34,527 nucleotides of DNA from Eubacterium sp. (GCA_017459345.1 JAFUDC010000158.1:1-34527), one strand, 5' to 3'; shown: positions 7,373 through 15,211, counted from the first letter of the stretch. Numbers and translations: made by a program. The notes: generated from the letters alone by a model not told the origin.

Positions 7373-8140
7373 CTACACTTGCATCTCCATGAACTCGTCA
7401 ATCGCTTTCAGCACAGGTACGGCATATTTATCTCCGCCAAAAACCCACTGTTCATGCTGCATATCAAACTCGCGGATCTCCGGGTCCCGGAAATACTTCT
7501 TATAGCGTTTCAGATATTTCTCGCCCATCTTGTTGGCATAAATGAAGTGCACCTTTGTATGTTCCACATGAATGTCGTCCTCAAGCCATGTAAGCAAGTC
7601 TGTGTAGTACTCGTTTTTGATGGACTCCGGGGAGAACTTCTCAAAACAGGCCATGAACTTATCCGCCATCTCATCGTTCATCTCAAAGAAGTTTTTAAGC
7701 TTCTCGCGGGTTTTAGCCCTCTTCTTTTCCCCTTTAGTGAAGCTGGTCAAAAGAGGCACCACCAGTTTGGACTGCAGCCAGGCGCTGAACCTGCCGCTTT
7801 GATCCAGATCAGGGCTTCCGAAAATACCATGGTCGATGTGGATATTCTTCCTCTGAATCAGCTGACCGACAAAGCTGCTGCCCAGGGAGGAACCGATGGC
7901 GCCATCCACCCTTCCGTCAAAATGTTCCTGTATGTACTGCTCGATCTTCTCCGTCACCGTGATCATATCCGGAAAAATGGCATCGCTGCCATCAAAGCCG
8001 TCATAATTCACGCAGATCAGGTGGTATTTTTCGCCCAGCCGGTCCAGAACAGAGCCAAAATTCGTCTGATAATCGCAGGCTGTCCCCGGGAGCAGAAGCA
8101 TCGTTTTTCCGCTCATAAGTCCCATTTCATCAAATTGCAT
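7373..8140 (-). CDS. Alpha/beta hydrolase
   Basis: 255 residues. An N-terminal strand, TMLLLPGT (13-20), carries the oxyanion region. The nucleophile elbow is G83-S-S-L-G87 with S85 as the likely nucleophile. A downstream acidic residue and a C-terminal His (DMQHEQWVFGG) could complete the triad. No signal peptide, so cytoplasmic. The substrate is unknown. The ATG follows ATAGGAGAT. Last gene of a five-gene operon, 26 bases after a small membrane protein gene. The order membrane protein, methyltransferase, hydrolase hints at turnover of a lipid or small hydrophobic ester (inference). Confidence 0.8.
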   Translation of the reverse strand: MQFDEMGLMSGKTMLLLPGTACDYQTNFGSVLDRLGEKYHLICVNYDGFDGSDAIFPDMITVTEKIEQYIQEHFDGRVDGAIGSSLGSSFVGQLIQRKNIHIDHGIFGSPDLDQSGRFSAWLQSKLVVPLLTSFTKGEKKRAKTREKLKNFFEMNDEMADKFMACFEKFSPESIKNEYYTDLLTWLEDDIHVEHTKVHFIYANKMGEKYLKRYKKYFRDPEIREFDMQHEQWVFGGDKYAVPVLKAIDEFMEMQV

Positions 8141-8166
8141 TTTTTATCTCCTATATATATGATATC

Positions 8167-8673
8167 TTACAGCATTGAACAAATCCAGGCAATCAGCGCA
8201 GACATCGCAGGGAAGATGACCAGCAGCTTTAACAGCTGACTTTTGATGTTGAAACCATATTTTCTGTTTTTCATAACCTGCCTGGTTTCGGGATAGTAAT
8301 ACTGAAAGAAGCCGAATTTCAGAAGCAGGAAATTGTCGATGAGGATCATGTCACAAAGCTTGTAAACCGTCGTTATAATGAGAAAGCGAAGGAAAAACTG
8401 ACAGAAAGTAAAGTTGTTTCTGAAACCATCGCAGATTGATATTACCACGACTCCTGATGCCATAAGCAAACTGAGAATAAAAAGCAGCCACCCAATCGCT
8501 CTGGCACCCGGGAACAGTTCTTCCGGTCTGGCTTCAATGACCGCCTGTATCTCCTTCGGAGCTGAAGAAAAGAACTTTTTGTCCTGGATAAAAGCTACGG
8601 CTGAGAGCAGCATCACTGCGATAGCTGCGCAGAATACAAGAGTGAGGAAAATGGTTAAAATAATGGTGTACAT
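8167..8673 (-). CDS. Small membrane protein, related to the first protein of the operon
   Basis: 168 residues with about four membrane segments (near 4-27, 60-80, 90-112, 145-165). No family name is recognised. It shares layout with the 10218-10730 product: a first helix, a loop with P-E-(I/V) (APKEIQAVIE here, YPEDVRKASK there), two more helices, and a helix with D-x4-D-x-(F/W)-L-L (CDMILIDNFLL here, IDLLVMDWLLV there), then F-G before the last helix. The start has GGAGGT upstream, inside the end of the methyltransferase gene, and is separated from its stop by three bases, so translation is probably coupled. Confidence 0.8.
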   Translation of the reverse strand: MYTIILTIFLTLVFCAAIAVMLLSAVAFIQDKKFFSSAPKEIQAVIEARPEELFPGARAIGWLLFILSLLMASGVVVISICDGFRNNFTFCQFFLRFLIITTVYKLCDMILIDNFLLLKFGFFQYYYPETRQVMKNRKYGFNIKSQLLKLLVIFPAMSALIAWICSML

Positions 8674-8676
8674 TTC

Positions 8677-9459
8677 TTACCTCCATTCAAACACGGACAG
8701 CCGGTTATTCATATCCCCGATGATCGTTCCGAGTATTCTGCTTAAAAGCCTGCCCTTTTTCATCTGCTCCGAGAAGGTCATCTCCCTGACAAATGAGATC
8801 CTGTCATTCAATAAGGTGAGTTCCCTCCCGGTCTTTTCAATTCCCCAGCCAAAGGTCGCGTTGGTATGCTTCACGGTATCATGCATGTCCTCCTTCATCA
8901 TTTTCTGGCGCATAAGTTCCACAAGAAGAACCCCCCTGGGAAAACCTTCGGTCAGACTCCTTAAGATTGCGGAAACCTGTTCCCGGGAAAAATACATGAA
9001 CAGGCCTTCCGCAACGATAATGACGGGCTTCTCCTTGGGAATATCGTCACTCCAGTGATCATCCAGAATACTGCAGCCGATCATCTTCTCCCTGTCGCTT
9101 TCTTCAAAGACTTTCTTTCTGACTTCAATTGAATCCGGCAGATCAACATTGTACCAGGAGATCTGCCCGTTATCGACACGGGAGAAACGGTCGTCCAGGC
9201 CGCAGCCCAGATTGATGCAGACGGCATCCGGATTCTTCCGGATAAATGCTTTTGTCATATTATCAAAGAGAATCGTTCTGGCCACGACACATTCGTGTGT
9301 TACCAGCTTGTCCAGATTCCTGGTATCAATTCCAAGCGTATCAATAATCTCCACCGCTTTTGGATCGTTGATCCTGGCATTTTTTCTTCTGCTCTCATTG
9401 GCTCTCACCGCAAGGGGAATAAGGGCCGTTTCTTCGACATCACCAAGGTGTAAATTCAT
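8677..9459 (-). CDS. LCMT-type (leucine carboxyl methyltransferase/TcmP-like) SAM methyltransferase
   Basis: 260 residues matching the Ppm1/Ppm2/TcmP family. Early RxxE-type and RR-KNARINDPKAVEII blocks precede ECVVARTILFDNMTKAFI. The SAM motif is VCINLGCGLDDRFSR (about 80-94), followed by WYNVDLPDSIEVRKK and VIIVAEGLFMYF. Bacterial members methylate carboxylates or polyketide oxygens; the target here is unknown. The ATG follows GGGAGGTGA. Third gene of the five-gene operon, 34 bases after the DUF6796-like gene. It makes a third methyltransferase under the GTTAG-N6-CTAAC repeat. Confidence 0.88.
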   Translation of the reverse strand: MNLHLGDVEETALIPLAVRANESRRKNARINDPKAVEIIDTLGIDTRNLDKLVTHECVVARTILFDNMTKAFIRKNPDAVCINLGCGLDDRFSRVDNGQISWYNVDLPDSIEVRKKVFEESDREKMIGCSILDDHWSDDIPKEKPVIIVAEGLFMYFSREQVSAILRSLTEGFPRGVLLVELMRQKMMKEDMHDTVKHTNATFGWGIEKTGRELTLLNDRISFVREMTFSEQMKKGRLLSRILGTIIGDMNNRLSVFEWR

Positions 9460-9493
9460 TCTGTTTGGTCACCTCCCTCATTCAACAGAATTT

Positions 9494-10174
9494 CTATCGT
9501 TTTTTATCAATCGTAATCGCTTTCCGATTCCAGTAGATAACAAGATTGATATAAATACATCCTTCAAACAAACTCTCGGCGGCACCGAGTGCGCCGATCC
9601 ATTTCCAGTTCCTAAGAACAAGCTGGAGGACTGCTATAAGCAAGGCATAGCCGGCATTGATCAAAATCGTTTTTCGGGGTATTCCGTACTTGCCACGTAT
9701 CGTCATATACAAAATCATCAGCAAGGGAAGATAAAGGAGTAGTATCATGAGCACATTCGGGAGCGCCATGTAGGAAGACCATCTCATGCACATCCGGGCA
9801 GCCTGGTCGGCAGAAGCGCCTTCTGCCAGCGCATTCTTATATGTAAGCGGAAGCAGTGTTCCCAGTGCAAAATGCGCAAATCCGGCCATCACAGCTCCGG
9901 GTATACCGAGAACCGCAGCCATTCCCGGCTTCTTCCCCAGCTCATTTTTGATCGCTGTATATGCGCTGAAAGCGCCAAGCATCATGACAATTCCGCCGAT
10001 CATTCCGCACCAGGTTGAACCCATGAATCTATACGCCGACATTTCTGCCCATAATGGCTGGATATCACTGTCAAGCGTAAGCCCGGGATACAAATAGATC
10101 AGCCAGTCGCCCACACCAAACAAGATGGCGCCGACGATCCCCATGCAGGCCATATTTCTGTATTTTTTATACAT
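9494..10174 (-). CDS. Six-helix membrane protein, possibly DUF6796 family
   Basis: 226 residues from the ATG at 10174, which has GGAGGT eight bases upstream; a start at 10195 lacks a site. About six membrane segments. Notable blocks: GVGDWLIYLYPG in the first helix end, WSSYMALPNVLMILLLYLPL, and a C-terminal ESLFEGCIYINLVIYWNR. I recall this layout as the DUF6796 family, but that is not certain, and no function is known. It lies between the operon's first membrane protein (43 bases upstream) and the LCMT-type methyltransferase. Confidence 0.75.
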   Translation of the reverse strand: MYKKYRNMACMGIVGAILFGVGDWLIYLYPGLTLDSDIQPLWAEMSAYRFMGSTWCGMIGGIVMMLGAFSAYTAIKNELGKKPGMAAVLGIPGAVMAGFAHFALGTLLPLTYKNALAEGASADQAARMCMRWSSYMALPNVLMILLLYLPLLMILYMTIRGKYGIPRKTILINAGYALLIAVLQLVLRNWKWIGALGAAESLFEGCIYINLVIYWNRKAITIDKKR

Positions 10175-10217
10175 TGCTGATACCTCCGATATCATATTCC
10201 CTGATAGACATTTTTTA

Positions 10218-10730
10218 CTACGTCCATATCAGATAATGCAAGATCGCGTAATCGATTCCTGCAAAAACCAGCGCCATGATTGTCGTGTATAGGCAGCCGA
10301 TCAGGAAACCTTTGAAATGATGACCGAAATCTTCATAACTGCTGCAGTTTTCCGTACCCGGAATAATCAGCCAGGCAGGCCGCAGCGTGCAGACCAGAAG
10401 CCAGTCCATGACCAGGAGGTCGATGACATTCCAGCTCATGGCGATAATGAACAGAAAACAGAAGATCATTGAAAATTCTGCCTTACCATTACGAAAATAA
10501 GTAAGTCCAAACAGAATCAATGCGCCAAAAATGATAATTGATCCGATTCCGCTGAAGATTTTCGCATTCCTTTTCTGTCGGCTGTCCGGCTCCGAAAGTT
10601 TGGACGCCTTACGGACATCTTCAGGATAGTCGTGCAGCATCTCCCAGGGAAAGCACTTCATAATCACATAAACAAAGAACATCCATAACCCAGACCAGAC
10701 CAGGCCTTCAATCAGTGCTGTTTTTATCAT
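10218..10730 (-). CDS. Small membrane protein, first gene of the five-gene operon
   Basis: 170 residues from the ATG at 10730, preceded by AGGAGG six bases away; the upstream in-frame ATG at 10745 overlaps that site and is less likely. Four membrane segments (near 10-28, 65-83, 88-110, 140-165). Unrecognised family, but clearly of the same type as the 8167-8673 product, so the operon holds two diverged paralogues. It is directly downstream of a near-consensus promoter with a perfect palindromic operator. Confidence 0.8.
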   Translation of the reverse strand: MIKTALIEGLVWSGLWMFFVYVIMKCFPWEMLHDYPEDVRKASKLSEPDSRQKRNAKIFSGIGSIIIFGALILFGLTYFRNGKAEFSMIFCFLFIIAMSWNVIDLLVMDWLLVCTLRPAWLIIPGTENCSSYEDFGHHFKGFLIGCLYTTIMALVFAGIDYAILHYLIWT

Positions 10731-10829
10731 CTCAAACCTCCTCATGTAAATTGTGAATCTCGCAGAAAATTCGCGTGCAAGTTGAGCAAAATAATGCTCT
10801 AGCCATATGTGGTTGAAATGTTCGATTGG

Positions 10830-10883
10830 AAGTTAGTCTTTACTAACTTTATACACTATACCTTATTTTTTCTGATTTTTCAA
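10830..10883 (-). promoter_or_regulatory. Promoter and palindromic operator of the five-gene operon (GTTAG-N6-CTAAC copy 3)
   Basis: On the minus strand: -35 TTGAAA (10878-10883), 17-base spacer, -10 TATAGT (10855-10860). Six bases further begins the palindrome with arms AAGTTAGT and ACTAACTT around four bases (10830-10849), over the expected start site. This is the best copy of the repeat also seen at 921-936 and 1714-1729. The 5' leader to the first gene is about 115 bases. Confidence 0.8.
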
Positions 10884-10910
10884 TAGATTTTAGCTTTTTA
10901 ATTTCGCGCC

Positions 10911-10949
10911 AAAAAAGAAAAGCTGCTCACCATAAAAAGTGAACAGCAG
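10911..10949 (-). terminator. Terminator of galM
   Basis: On the minus strand, CTGCTGTTCAC pairs (with a three-base bulge) with GTGAGCAG across an eight-base loop and is followed by CTTTTCTTTTTTGG. It is just downstream of the galM stop and upstream of the promoter of the next operon. Confidence 0.7.
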
Positions 10950-10966
10950 TATTTTCTCCCGATGCT

Positions 10967-12019
10967 TCATTCCACTGAAAACCGGTAGCCGGTCCTGGTC
11001 ACAAACTCCTCCCCTGCCTTAAGCAGTCCGCCGGGGAAATTCTCATGGTTGATGGCATCGGGGAAGAACTGGGTCTCAAAGCAGACTGCGGCCCGGGACT
11101 GGTAGACCACTCCCCCTTTTCCGGGCTCCTCATTCACATAATTGGCCGTGTAAAGCTGGAGGCCCGGAAGGTCGGTACAGACCTTCATCTTAATTCCTGT
11201 GGACTTGCAGTAGAGGCTGGCAGCCTCGCGGTAAACGTTGTTCTCACCCGAGCAGTCATATCCGCCAATCACATAATTGTGGTCATAGCCATTGCCTATA
11301 TGAAGCGGCTCATAGTCCTCCCGGATATCCCGTCCCAGCGCTTTCGGCTGACGAAAATCCATAGGGGTCCCCTCAAGGTCAAGGAGTTCCCCCGTAGGCA
11401 GGGAGTTATGATCTGTTTCCGTCATGGAATCTGCCTGAATCGAAACAATCTGATCAAGCACGGAGCCGCTGTCATGGCCGCCCAGATTAAAGTAGCTGTG
11501 GTTGGTGAGGTTGATGGGGGTGTCTGCATCTGACTGTGCATGGTACTCAATCAGAAGTTGGTCATCCTCTGTCACCCGGTAAGTCAACTTGATGCAGACA
11601 TTCCCCGGAAAGCCCTGGTCCCCATCCGGGCTGTCCAGGCGGAAGCTGACTGAGGAATCACTTTCCGAGTCCAGCTCCCAGAGGCGGTGGACATAAAAGT
11701 CCCGGCCCCCATGCAGGGTATTGGGGCCATTGTTGGTGGTCAGCTGCCAGGTCCGCCCGCCCAGAGAAAACCTTCCCTGCCCGATGCGGTTGGCCACCCG
11801 GCCCACCGTTCCGCCGAAGGATTCCGTCCCTCGCTCATAGGATGCAGCGTCATCATAGCCCAGAACCAGGTCTCTGTAAACACCGTCTTTATCTTTAAAG
11901 ATCAGGCGGACCAGGGCTGCTCCGTAATCGGTCACCCAGGCAGTAAGGTCCCTGCCAGCGCTGATTCTGAAAAGCCCTGCTTCTCTTCCATCTGCTATCT
12001 TTCCAAATGATTGTCTCAT
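10967..12019 (-). CDS. galM: Aldose 1-epimerase (galactose mutarotase)
   Basis: 350 residues, the usual size. Interconverts alpha and beta anomers of galactose ahead of galactokinase. Visible active-site blocks: NTLHGG (H103), LTNHSYFNLGG (catalytic acid H174), and the C-terminal CFETQFFPDAIN with catalytic base E315. GGTVGRVANRIG near 69-80 is also typical. Cytoplasmic. The ATG has GAGGAGG seven bases upstream. It diverges from galE across an 860-base region and does not share the paired boxes found before galE and galK, so its control may differ. Confidence 0.95.
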   Translation of the reverse strand: MRQSFGKIADGREAGLFRISAGRDLTAWVTDYGAALVRLIFKDKDGVYRDLVLGYDDAASYERGTESFGGTVGRVANRIGQGRFSLGGRTWQLTTNNGPNTLHGGRDFYVHRLWELDSESDSSVSFRLDSPDGDQGFPGNVCIKLTYRVTEDDQLLIEYHAQSDADTPINLTNHSYFNLGGHDSGSVLDQIVSIQADSMTETDHNSLPTGELLDLEGTPMDFRQPKALGRDIREDYEPLHIGNGYDHNYVIGGYDCSGENNVYREAASLYCKSTGIKMKVCTDLPGLQLYTANYVNEEPGKGGVVYQSRAAVCFETQFFPDAINHENFPGGLLKAGEEFVTRTGYRFSVE

Positions 12020-12071
12020 CTCATTTCCTCCTCTAATAGTGCAAGCTGTTTTCTTGCTTAAATTGTCAGGT

Positions 12072-12136
12072 GCTCGCTTTCGTAACCGTGCCGCTTGGCT
12101 TGCACGGACAAAATCGGCTCCGAATATTAAGAATGC
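12072..12136. repeat. Structured 65-base repeat, copy A
   Basis: This stretch aligns without gaps to 31907-31971 with 48 of 65 identical bases, including AATCGGCTCC and ATATTA at the same offsets. It contains CCGTGC...GCACGG, able to form a hairpin. It lies in the 5' leader region of galM (minus) and runs into a plus-strand terminator. No known RNA family is recognised. Confidence 0.5.
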
Positions 12137-12172
12137 CCCGGCGTTCCCTTGCGCCGGAGCCTTTTGTTTTTG
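12116..12172 (+). terminator. Plus-strand terminator with no obvious gene before it
   Basis: GGCTCCG (12116-12122) pairs with CGGAGCC (12155-12161), with a competing inner stem CCGGCG/CGCCGG (12138-12157), followed by TTTTGTTTTTGTTTT. It faces away from galM and toward galE. No coding gene precedes it on the plus strand, so it may end a short RNA, or it may be the upstream part of a structured galM leader. Confidence 0.5.
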
Positions 12173-12176
12173 TTTT

Positions 12177-12684
12177 CTGCATAGCTTGTATTATCATAAC
12201 AGCTGTAAAAGATTTATGCAATCCTAATTTCTCATAGGTATTATAGCCTTTTGAGTTCACGGTACAGTAACACGTAGTTCAGAGTAAATCAAAATAAGCT
12301 TGATATTGCCTAAAACAATTTACACACAAATATGGACTTGACTCTTGAAATGGAGTTCTGGGAGATACAGCTTTGTTTTTTCCAGTTTTTTATCGTAGAT
12401 TTCAGATAAAATCTACCGCTCAATCTTTATTTATCTACTCCAAAACTTCATTCTTAGGTGTATCTTACCTTTTCATGCTTATTTTTGTCGATAATATATT
12501 GATCTCAAGGTCTTTTATCAACTTTAGTTGATAAAAATATCTTTGAACAGAATTTTTCATCTCCTACATCTCTGGGCTTCGTACTTTCAGTCTTAAATAT
12601 TAAGATACTTGCCATTGTGACTTGACTTGGGCTTCATCCGTCATTGCCAGCGTCTGATGCAGACTCCCTTCTACCAATCAAATA
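12177..12684. other. Non-coding, AT-rich intergenic region with several inverted repeats
   Basis: No plausible gene. Three clear inverted repeats: GTAGATTT-N6-AAATCTAC (12395-12416), TTTTATCAAC-TTTA-GTTGATAAAA (12513-12536) and TCTTAA-ATA-TTAAGA (12591-12605). They lie between galM and the galE promoter. They could be operators or ends of short RNAs; nothing more can be said. Confidence 0.5.
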
Positions 12685-12747
12685 TTTAGTAAATATTTTA
12701 ATTTTAGTAAATTTTCTCTTTACATATTGAGCGAAGCAGAGTATACT
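12685..12747 (+). promoter_or_regulatory. galE promoter with two GalR-type boxes
   Basis: -35 TTTACA (12719-12724), 17-base spacer, -10 TATACT (12742-12747). Upstream are two identical boxes TTTAGTAAAT at 12685-12694 and 12703-12712, exactly 18 bases apart. The same pair with the same spacing precedes galK. TTTAGTAAA resembles GalR sites of other Firmicutes, and the LacI-family regulator gene next door is the natural candidate for binding. Confidence 0.8.
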
Positions 12748-12748
12748 A

Positions 12749-12845
12749 AGAAGAGGATGGCCCCTACTTTATAGGAGAAGAGAAGAGCTAAATAAACTCA
12801 AAAGGGGGCCAACTCTCTTCTAAGCAGCCTCCGGCATAGGCCGGA
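12749..12845 (+). promoter_or_regulatory. Structured 5' leader of galE
   Basis: AGAAGAG (12749-12755) plus TGGCCCC (12758-12764) pair with GGGGCCA (12805-12811) plus CTCTTCT (12815-12821), forming a long stem that begins at the predicted transcription start. A second hairpin, TCCGGC-ATAG-GCCGGA (12830-12845), stands before the galE ribosome binding site. A 5'-terminal stem can protect an mRNA from decay; here that is inference. Confidence 0.5.
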
Positions 12846-12880
12846 CTTGAATAATGAAAAATGGAAAAAGGAGATTCATT

Positions 12881-13873
12881 ATGAGCATTCTTGTATTGGG
12901 CGGAGCCGGCTACATCGGTTCCCACACTGTCTATGAACTGATTGATAAAGGGGAAAAGGTTGTAATCGTTGATAATCTGATGACAGGATTTAAAGAAGCG
13001 GTTCACCCTAAGGCAAAGTTTTATGAAGGGGATATCCGGGACCGAGCCTTCATGGATTCCGTATTTGAAAAGGAAGATATTGACGGTGTGATTCATTTTG
13101 CCGCCAGCTCCCAGGTTGGTGAGAGCATGAAGGATCCTCTGAAATACTATAATAATAACTTATGCGGAACGGAAGTCCTGCTGGAAAGCATGGTCGCCCA
13201 CGGCATCGACAAGATCGTCTTCTCCTCCACCGCTGCTACCTACGGCGAGCCGGAGAGCATCCCGATTCTGGAAACAGACCGTACCTTACCTACCAACTGC
13301 TACGGCGAGACCAAGCTTTCCATGGAGAAAATGTTCAAGTGGACCGCCCAGGCTCACAATCTGAGATATGTCTCTCTTCGCTATTTTAATGCCTGCGGGG
13401 CACATCCGGACGGGATAATCGGCGAGGCCCACAATCCGGAAACCCATCTGATTCCACTGATCCTTCAGGTTCCCAACGGGCAGAGAGAGTATATTTCCAT
13501 CTTTGGAAATGACTATGACACCAGAGACGGCAGCTGCGTCCGGGATTACATCCATGTCACAGACCTGGCCCAGGCACATATCCTGGCCTTGAATTATCTC
13601 AGAAAGGGAGGAGAAAGTGATATCTTCAATCTGGGAAATGGAGTTGGATTTACCGTAAAAGAAGTGATTGAAACAGCCAGAAAGGTGACAGGCCACCCCA
13701 TCCCGGCAAAGGAAGAACCCCGCCGGGCCGGAGATCCTTCCACACTGATTGCATCAAGCGATAAGGCAAAACAGATCCTCGGCTGGAATCCGCAGTATGC
13801 AGACCTTGAGACCATCATAACTACAGCCTGGAACTGGCATAAGAGTCACCCGAAGGGTTATAAGGAGATATAA
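12881..13873 (+). CDS. galE: UDP-glucose 4-epimerase
   Basis: 330 residues from the ATG at 12881, behind AAAGGAG; an in-frame ATG at 12854 lacks a site. Interconverts UDP-galactose and UDP-glucose, closing the Leloir pathway. An extended short-chain dehydrogenase fold: NAD-binding GGAGYIGS (7-14), FAASSQVGES (73-82), catalytic S116/T117 in FSSTAATYG, and YGETK with Y141 and K145. RYFNACGAHPDG and RDYIHVTDLA are further family blocks. Cytoplasmic dimer in characterised relatives. It faces the regulator gene across a shared terminator. Confidence 0.97.
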   Translation: MSILVLGGAGYIGSHTVYELIDKGEKVVIVDNLMTGFKEAVHPKAKFYEGDIRDRAFMDSVFEKEDIDGVIHFAASSQVGESMKDPLKYYNNNLCGTEVLLESMVAHGIDKIVFSSTAATYGEPESIPILETDRTLPTNCYGETKLSMEKMFKWTAQAHNLRYVSLRYFNACGAHPDGIIGEAHNPETHLIPLILQVPNGQREYISIFGNDYDTRDGSCVRDYIHVTDLAQAHILALNYLRKGGESDIFNLGNGVGFTVKEVIETARKVTGHPIPAKEEPRRAGDPSTLIASSDKAKQILGWNPQYADLETIITTAWNWHKSHPKGYKEI

Positions 13874-13881
13874 TAATACAC

Positions 13882-13918
13882 ACTTCCCACATTCATATTT
13901 CTAAATAATGTGGGAAGT
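13882..13918. terminator. Bidirectional terminator between galE and the regulator gene
   Basis: A perfect 12-bp inverted repeat, ACTTCCCACATT (13882-13893) and AATGTGGGAAGT (13907-13918), between the convergent galE and LacI-type genes. The plus side is followed after some bases by ATTTTT; the minus side by GTGTGTATTATT. Confidence 0.7.
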
Positions 13919-13933
13919 ATGCAAGTATAATTT

Positions 13934-15046
13934 TTATGACTGCGAATTCCCGGCTACCGACTCCCTGGCCACCAGCCTGCAGGGAATCCGGATCTTCATG
14001 GGAGTATGTATACTCAGATTGGAGGCCGCATATAGGATATTCGCCCCGTGCTGACCCATATCATAGGCCGGGGCATGCAGGGTGGTGAGGGCCGGGGAAG
14101 AGAATGCACACATATCCACATCGTCAAAGCCAATCACGGAAATATCCTCAGGAACTTTCCGGCCGCTGTCCACGATTGCCTTCATGGCTCCGAAGGCAAT
14201 CTGGTCGCTGGCGCAGAAGACAGCTGTGGGGGAGGGAATATTCTCCGGCAAATGGTTCTGGTCATAGTTTTCACCGCGCAGTTTACTCTGTTCGTGGTTC
14301 TCATCGGACAGTTTGCTCTGTTCATGATTCTCATCGGGCAGGAGCCTTTTCATCATCTCATATCCGGAAGCCGAGCTGTAGCTGCCCTCCTGCAGATAAT
14401 CCTCCTGATAAAGGCCCTTCTCCTGGCGGTCACTGACGTAGGCAGCCCGCCTCTCATCATAAACCTCTGCTCCATCCGATGTATATTCTCTGCCTCCGAT
14501 ATAGGCAATCCGGTCATGTCCATATTCCTCAAAGAAGGCAATGGCATCCTTCACTGCCTGATCAAAATCCAGAGTGATGGTGGTTATTTCCGGATCATCT
14601 ATATTCATATCCAGAAAGATAATATTCCTGCACTGGCTGACCAGAGTTTCGGCCTCCGTTTTACTAAACTTTCCGATACAGATCAATCCATTCACATTCT
14701 GAATATTCTTCATATAATCTGCATCAGTCCGAAATGCCCTGCGAATCTCGATGTCATTCTTCACACAGAAATCCTCGATTCCCTGGCGAATCTGAAGATA
14801 GTAGTTATCCGCCAGTTCCTCCTGGGCAGAAAACCACTGGAGGATTCCCATGGTAAAAGAGGCCTTTCTCTTTGTTTTTTTCTTATTCTTTCTGGCCGGT
14901 TTCTGATAACCCAGCTCTCTGGCCGTATCAAAAACCCTCTGTCTGGTCTCAGCCGGCACTCCCAGAGTCGCATCATGATTAAGAATTCTGGAAACCGCGC
15001 TCACGGAAACCCCGGACCGTGCTGCTATGTCTTTTAAAGTAGCCAT
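13934..15046 (-). CDS. galR: LacI/GalR family transcriptional regulator of the gal genes
   Basis: 370 residues, longer than the usual 330-340. The N-terminal helix-turn-helix and hinge are [23 protein letters not shown] (about 3-25) and [18 protein letters not shown] Lys-rich linker ([13 protein letters not shown]) precedes the periplasmic-binding-like sensor domain, with [14 protein letters not shown] and [10 protein letters not shown] near the C-terminus. An insertion of three 10-residue repeats (DENHEQSK type) interrupts the sensor domain. The position between galE and galK-galT, and TTTAGTAAA boxes before galE, galK and itself, indicate a galactose-responsive repressor (inference). The ATG at 15046 begins MATLKDIA. 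Confidence 0.9.
   Translation of the reverse strand: MATLKDIAARSGVSVSAVSRILNHDATLGVPAETRQRVFDTARELGYQKPARKNKKKTKRKASFTMGILQWFSAQEELADNYYLQIRQGIEDFCVKNDIEIRRAFRTDADYMKNIQNVNGLICIGKFSKTEAETLVSQCRNIIFLDMNIDDPEITTITLDFDQAVKDAIAFFEEYGHDRIAYIGGREYTSDGAEVYDERRAAYVSDRQEKGLYQEDYLQEGSYSSASGYEMMKRLLPDENHEQSKLSDENHEQSKLRGENYDQNHLPENIPSPTAVFCASDQIAFGAMKAIVDSGRKVPEDISVIGFDDVDMCAFSSPALTTLHAPAYDMGQHGANILYAASNLSIHTPMKIRIPCRLVARESVAGNSQS
14252..14341 (-). repeat. Three tandem 30-base repeats inside the regulator gene
   Basis: Units at 14312-14341, 14282-14311 and 14252-14281 (gene order) encode [20 protein letters not shown] and [10 protein letters not shown]. The first two are nearly identical in DNA; the third has diverged. 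The repeat adds a hydrophilic loop to the sensor domain and keeps the reading frame. Confidence 0.85.
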
Positions 15047-15153
15047 GGATGTTCACCTCAACAAGTTTATGCTGTTTCCTGACTTGCTCCCTGCCAGCAC
15101 AGCTGGTACCAGGCTTGATTACGTCTAAAACAGTCAGGAATCCCTTTCTTCTG

Positions 15154-15211
15154 TTTACTAAATTCAAATAAAATGCCCATTTATTTTACCATACTTATAA
15201 GTGATTGTCGA
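15154..15211 (-). promoter_or_regulatory. Promoter and GalR-type box of the regulator gene
   Basis: Minus strand: -35 TCGACA (15206-15211), 17-base spacer, -10 TAAAAT (15183-15188). Downstream lies one box, TTTAGTAAA (complement of 15154-15162), the same word as the paired boxes of galE and galK, suggesting autoregulation. Confidence 0.55.

Noticed and set aside
7379-8239. 286-codon plus-strand open frame
   Set aside because: Antisense to the alpha/beta hydrolase gene, whose GSSLGS elbow and operon position are convincing.
12854-12880. galE start at the upstream ATG
   Set aside because: No Shine-Dalgarno before it, while AAAGGAG lies between it and the ATG at 12881, which starts the normal MSILVLGGAG N-terminus.
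13162-13389. 75-codon plus-strand frame inside galE
   Set aside because: Out-of-frame shadow of galE without similarity to any family.
14252-14341. Possible CRISPR-like repeats
   Set aside because: Direct 30-base tandem units without spacers, in frame within a coding gene; a coding tandem repeat.
14048-15037. 329-codon plus-strand open frame
   Set aside because: Antisense to the LacI/GalR gene; the hydrophobic look comes from reading complementary codons.
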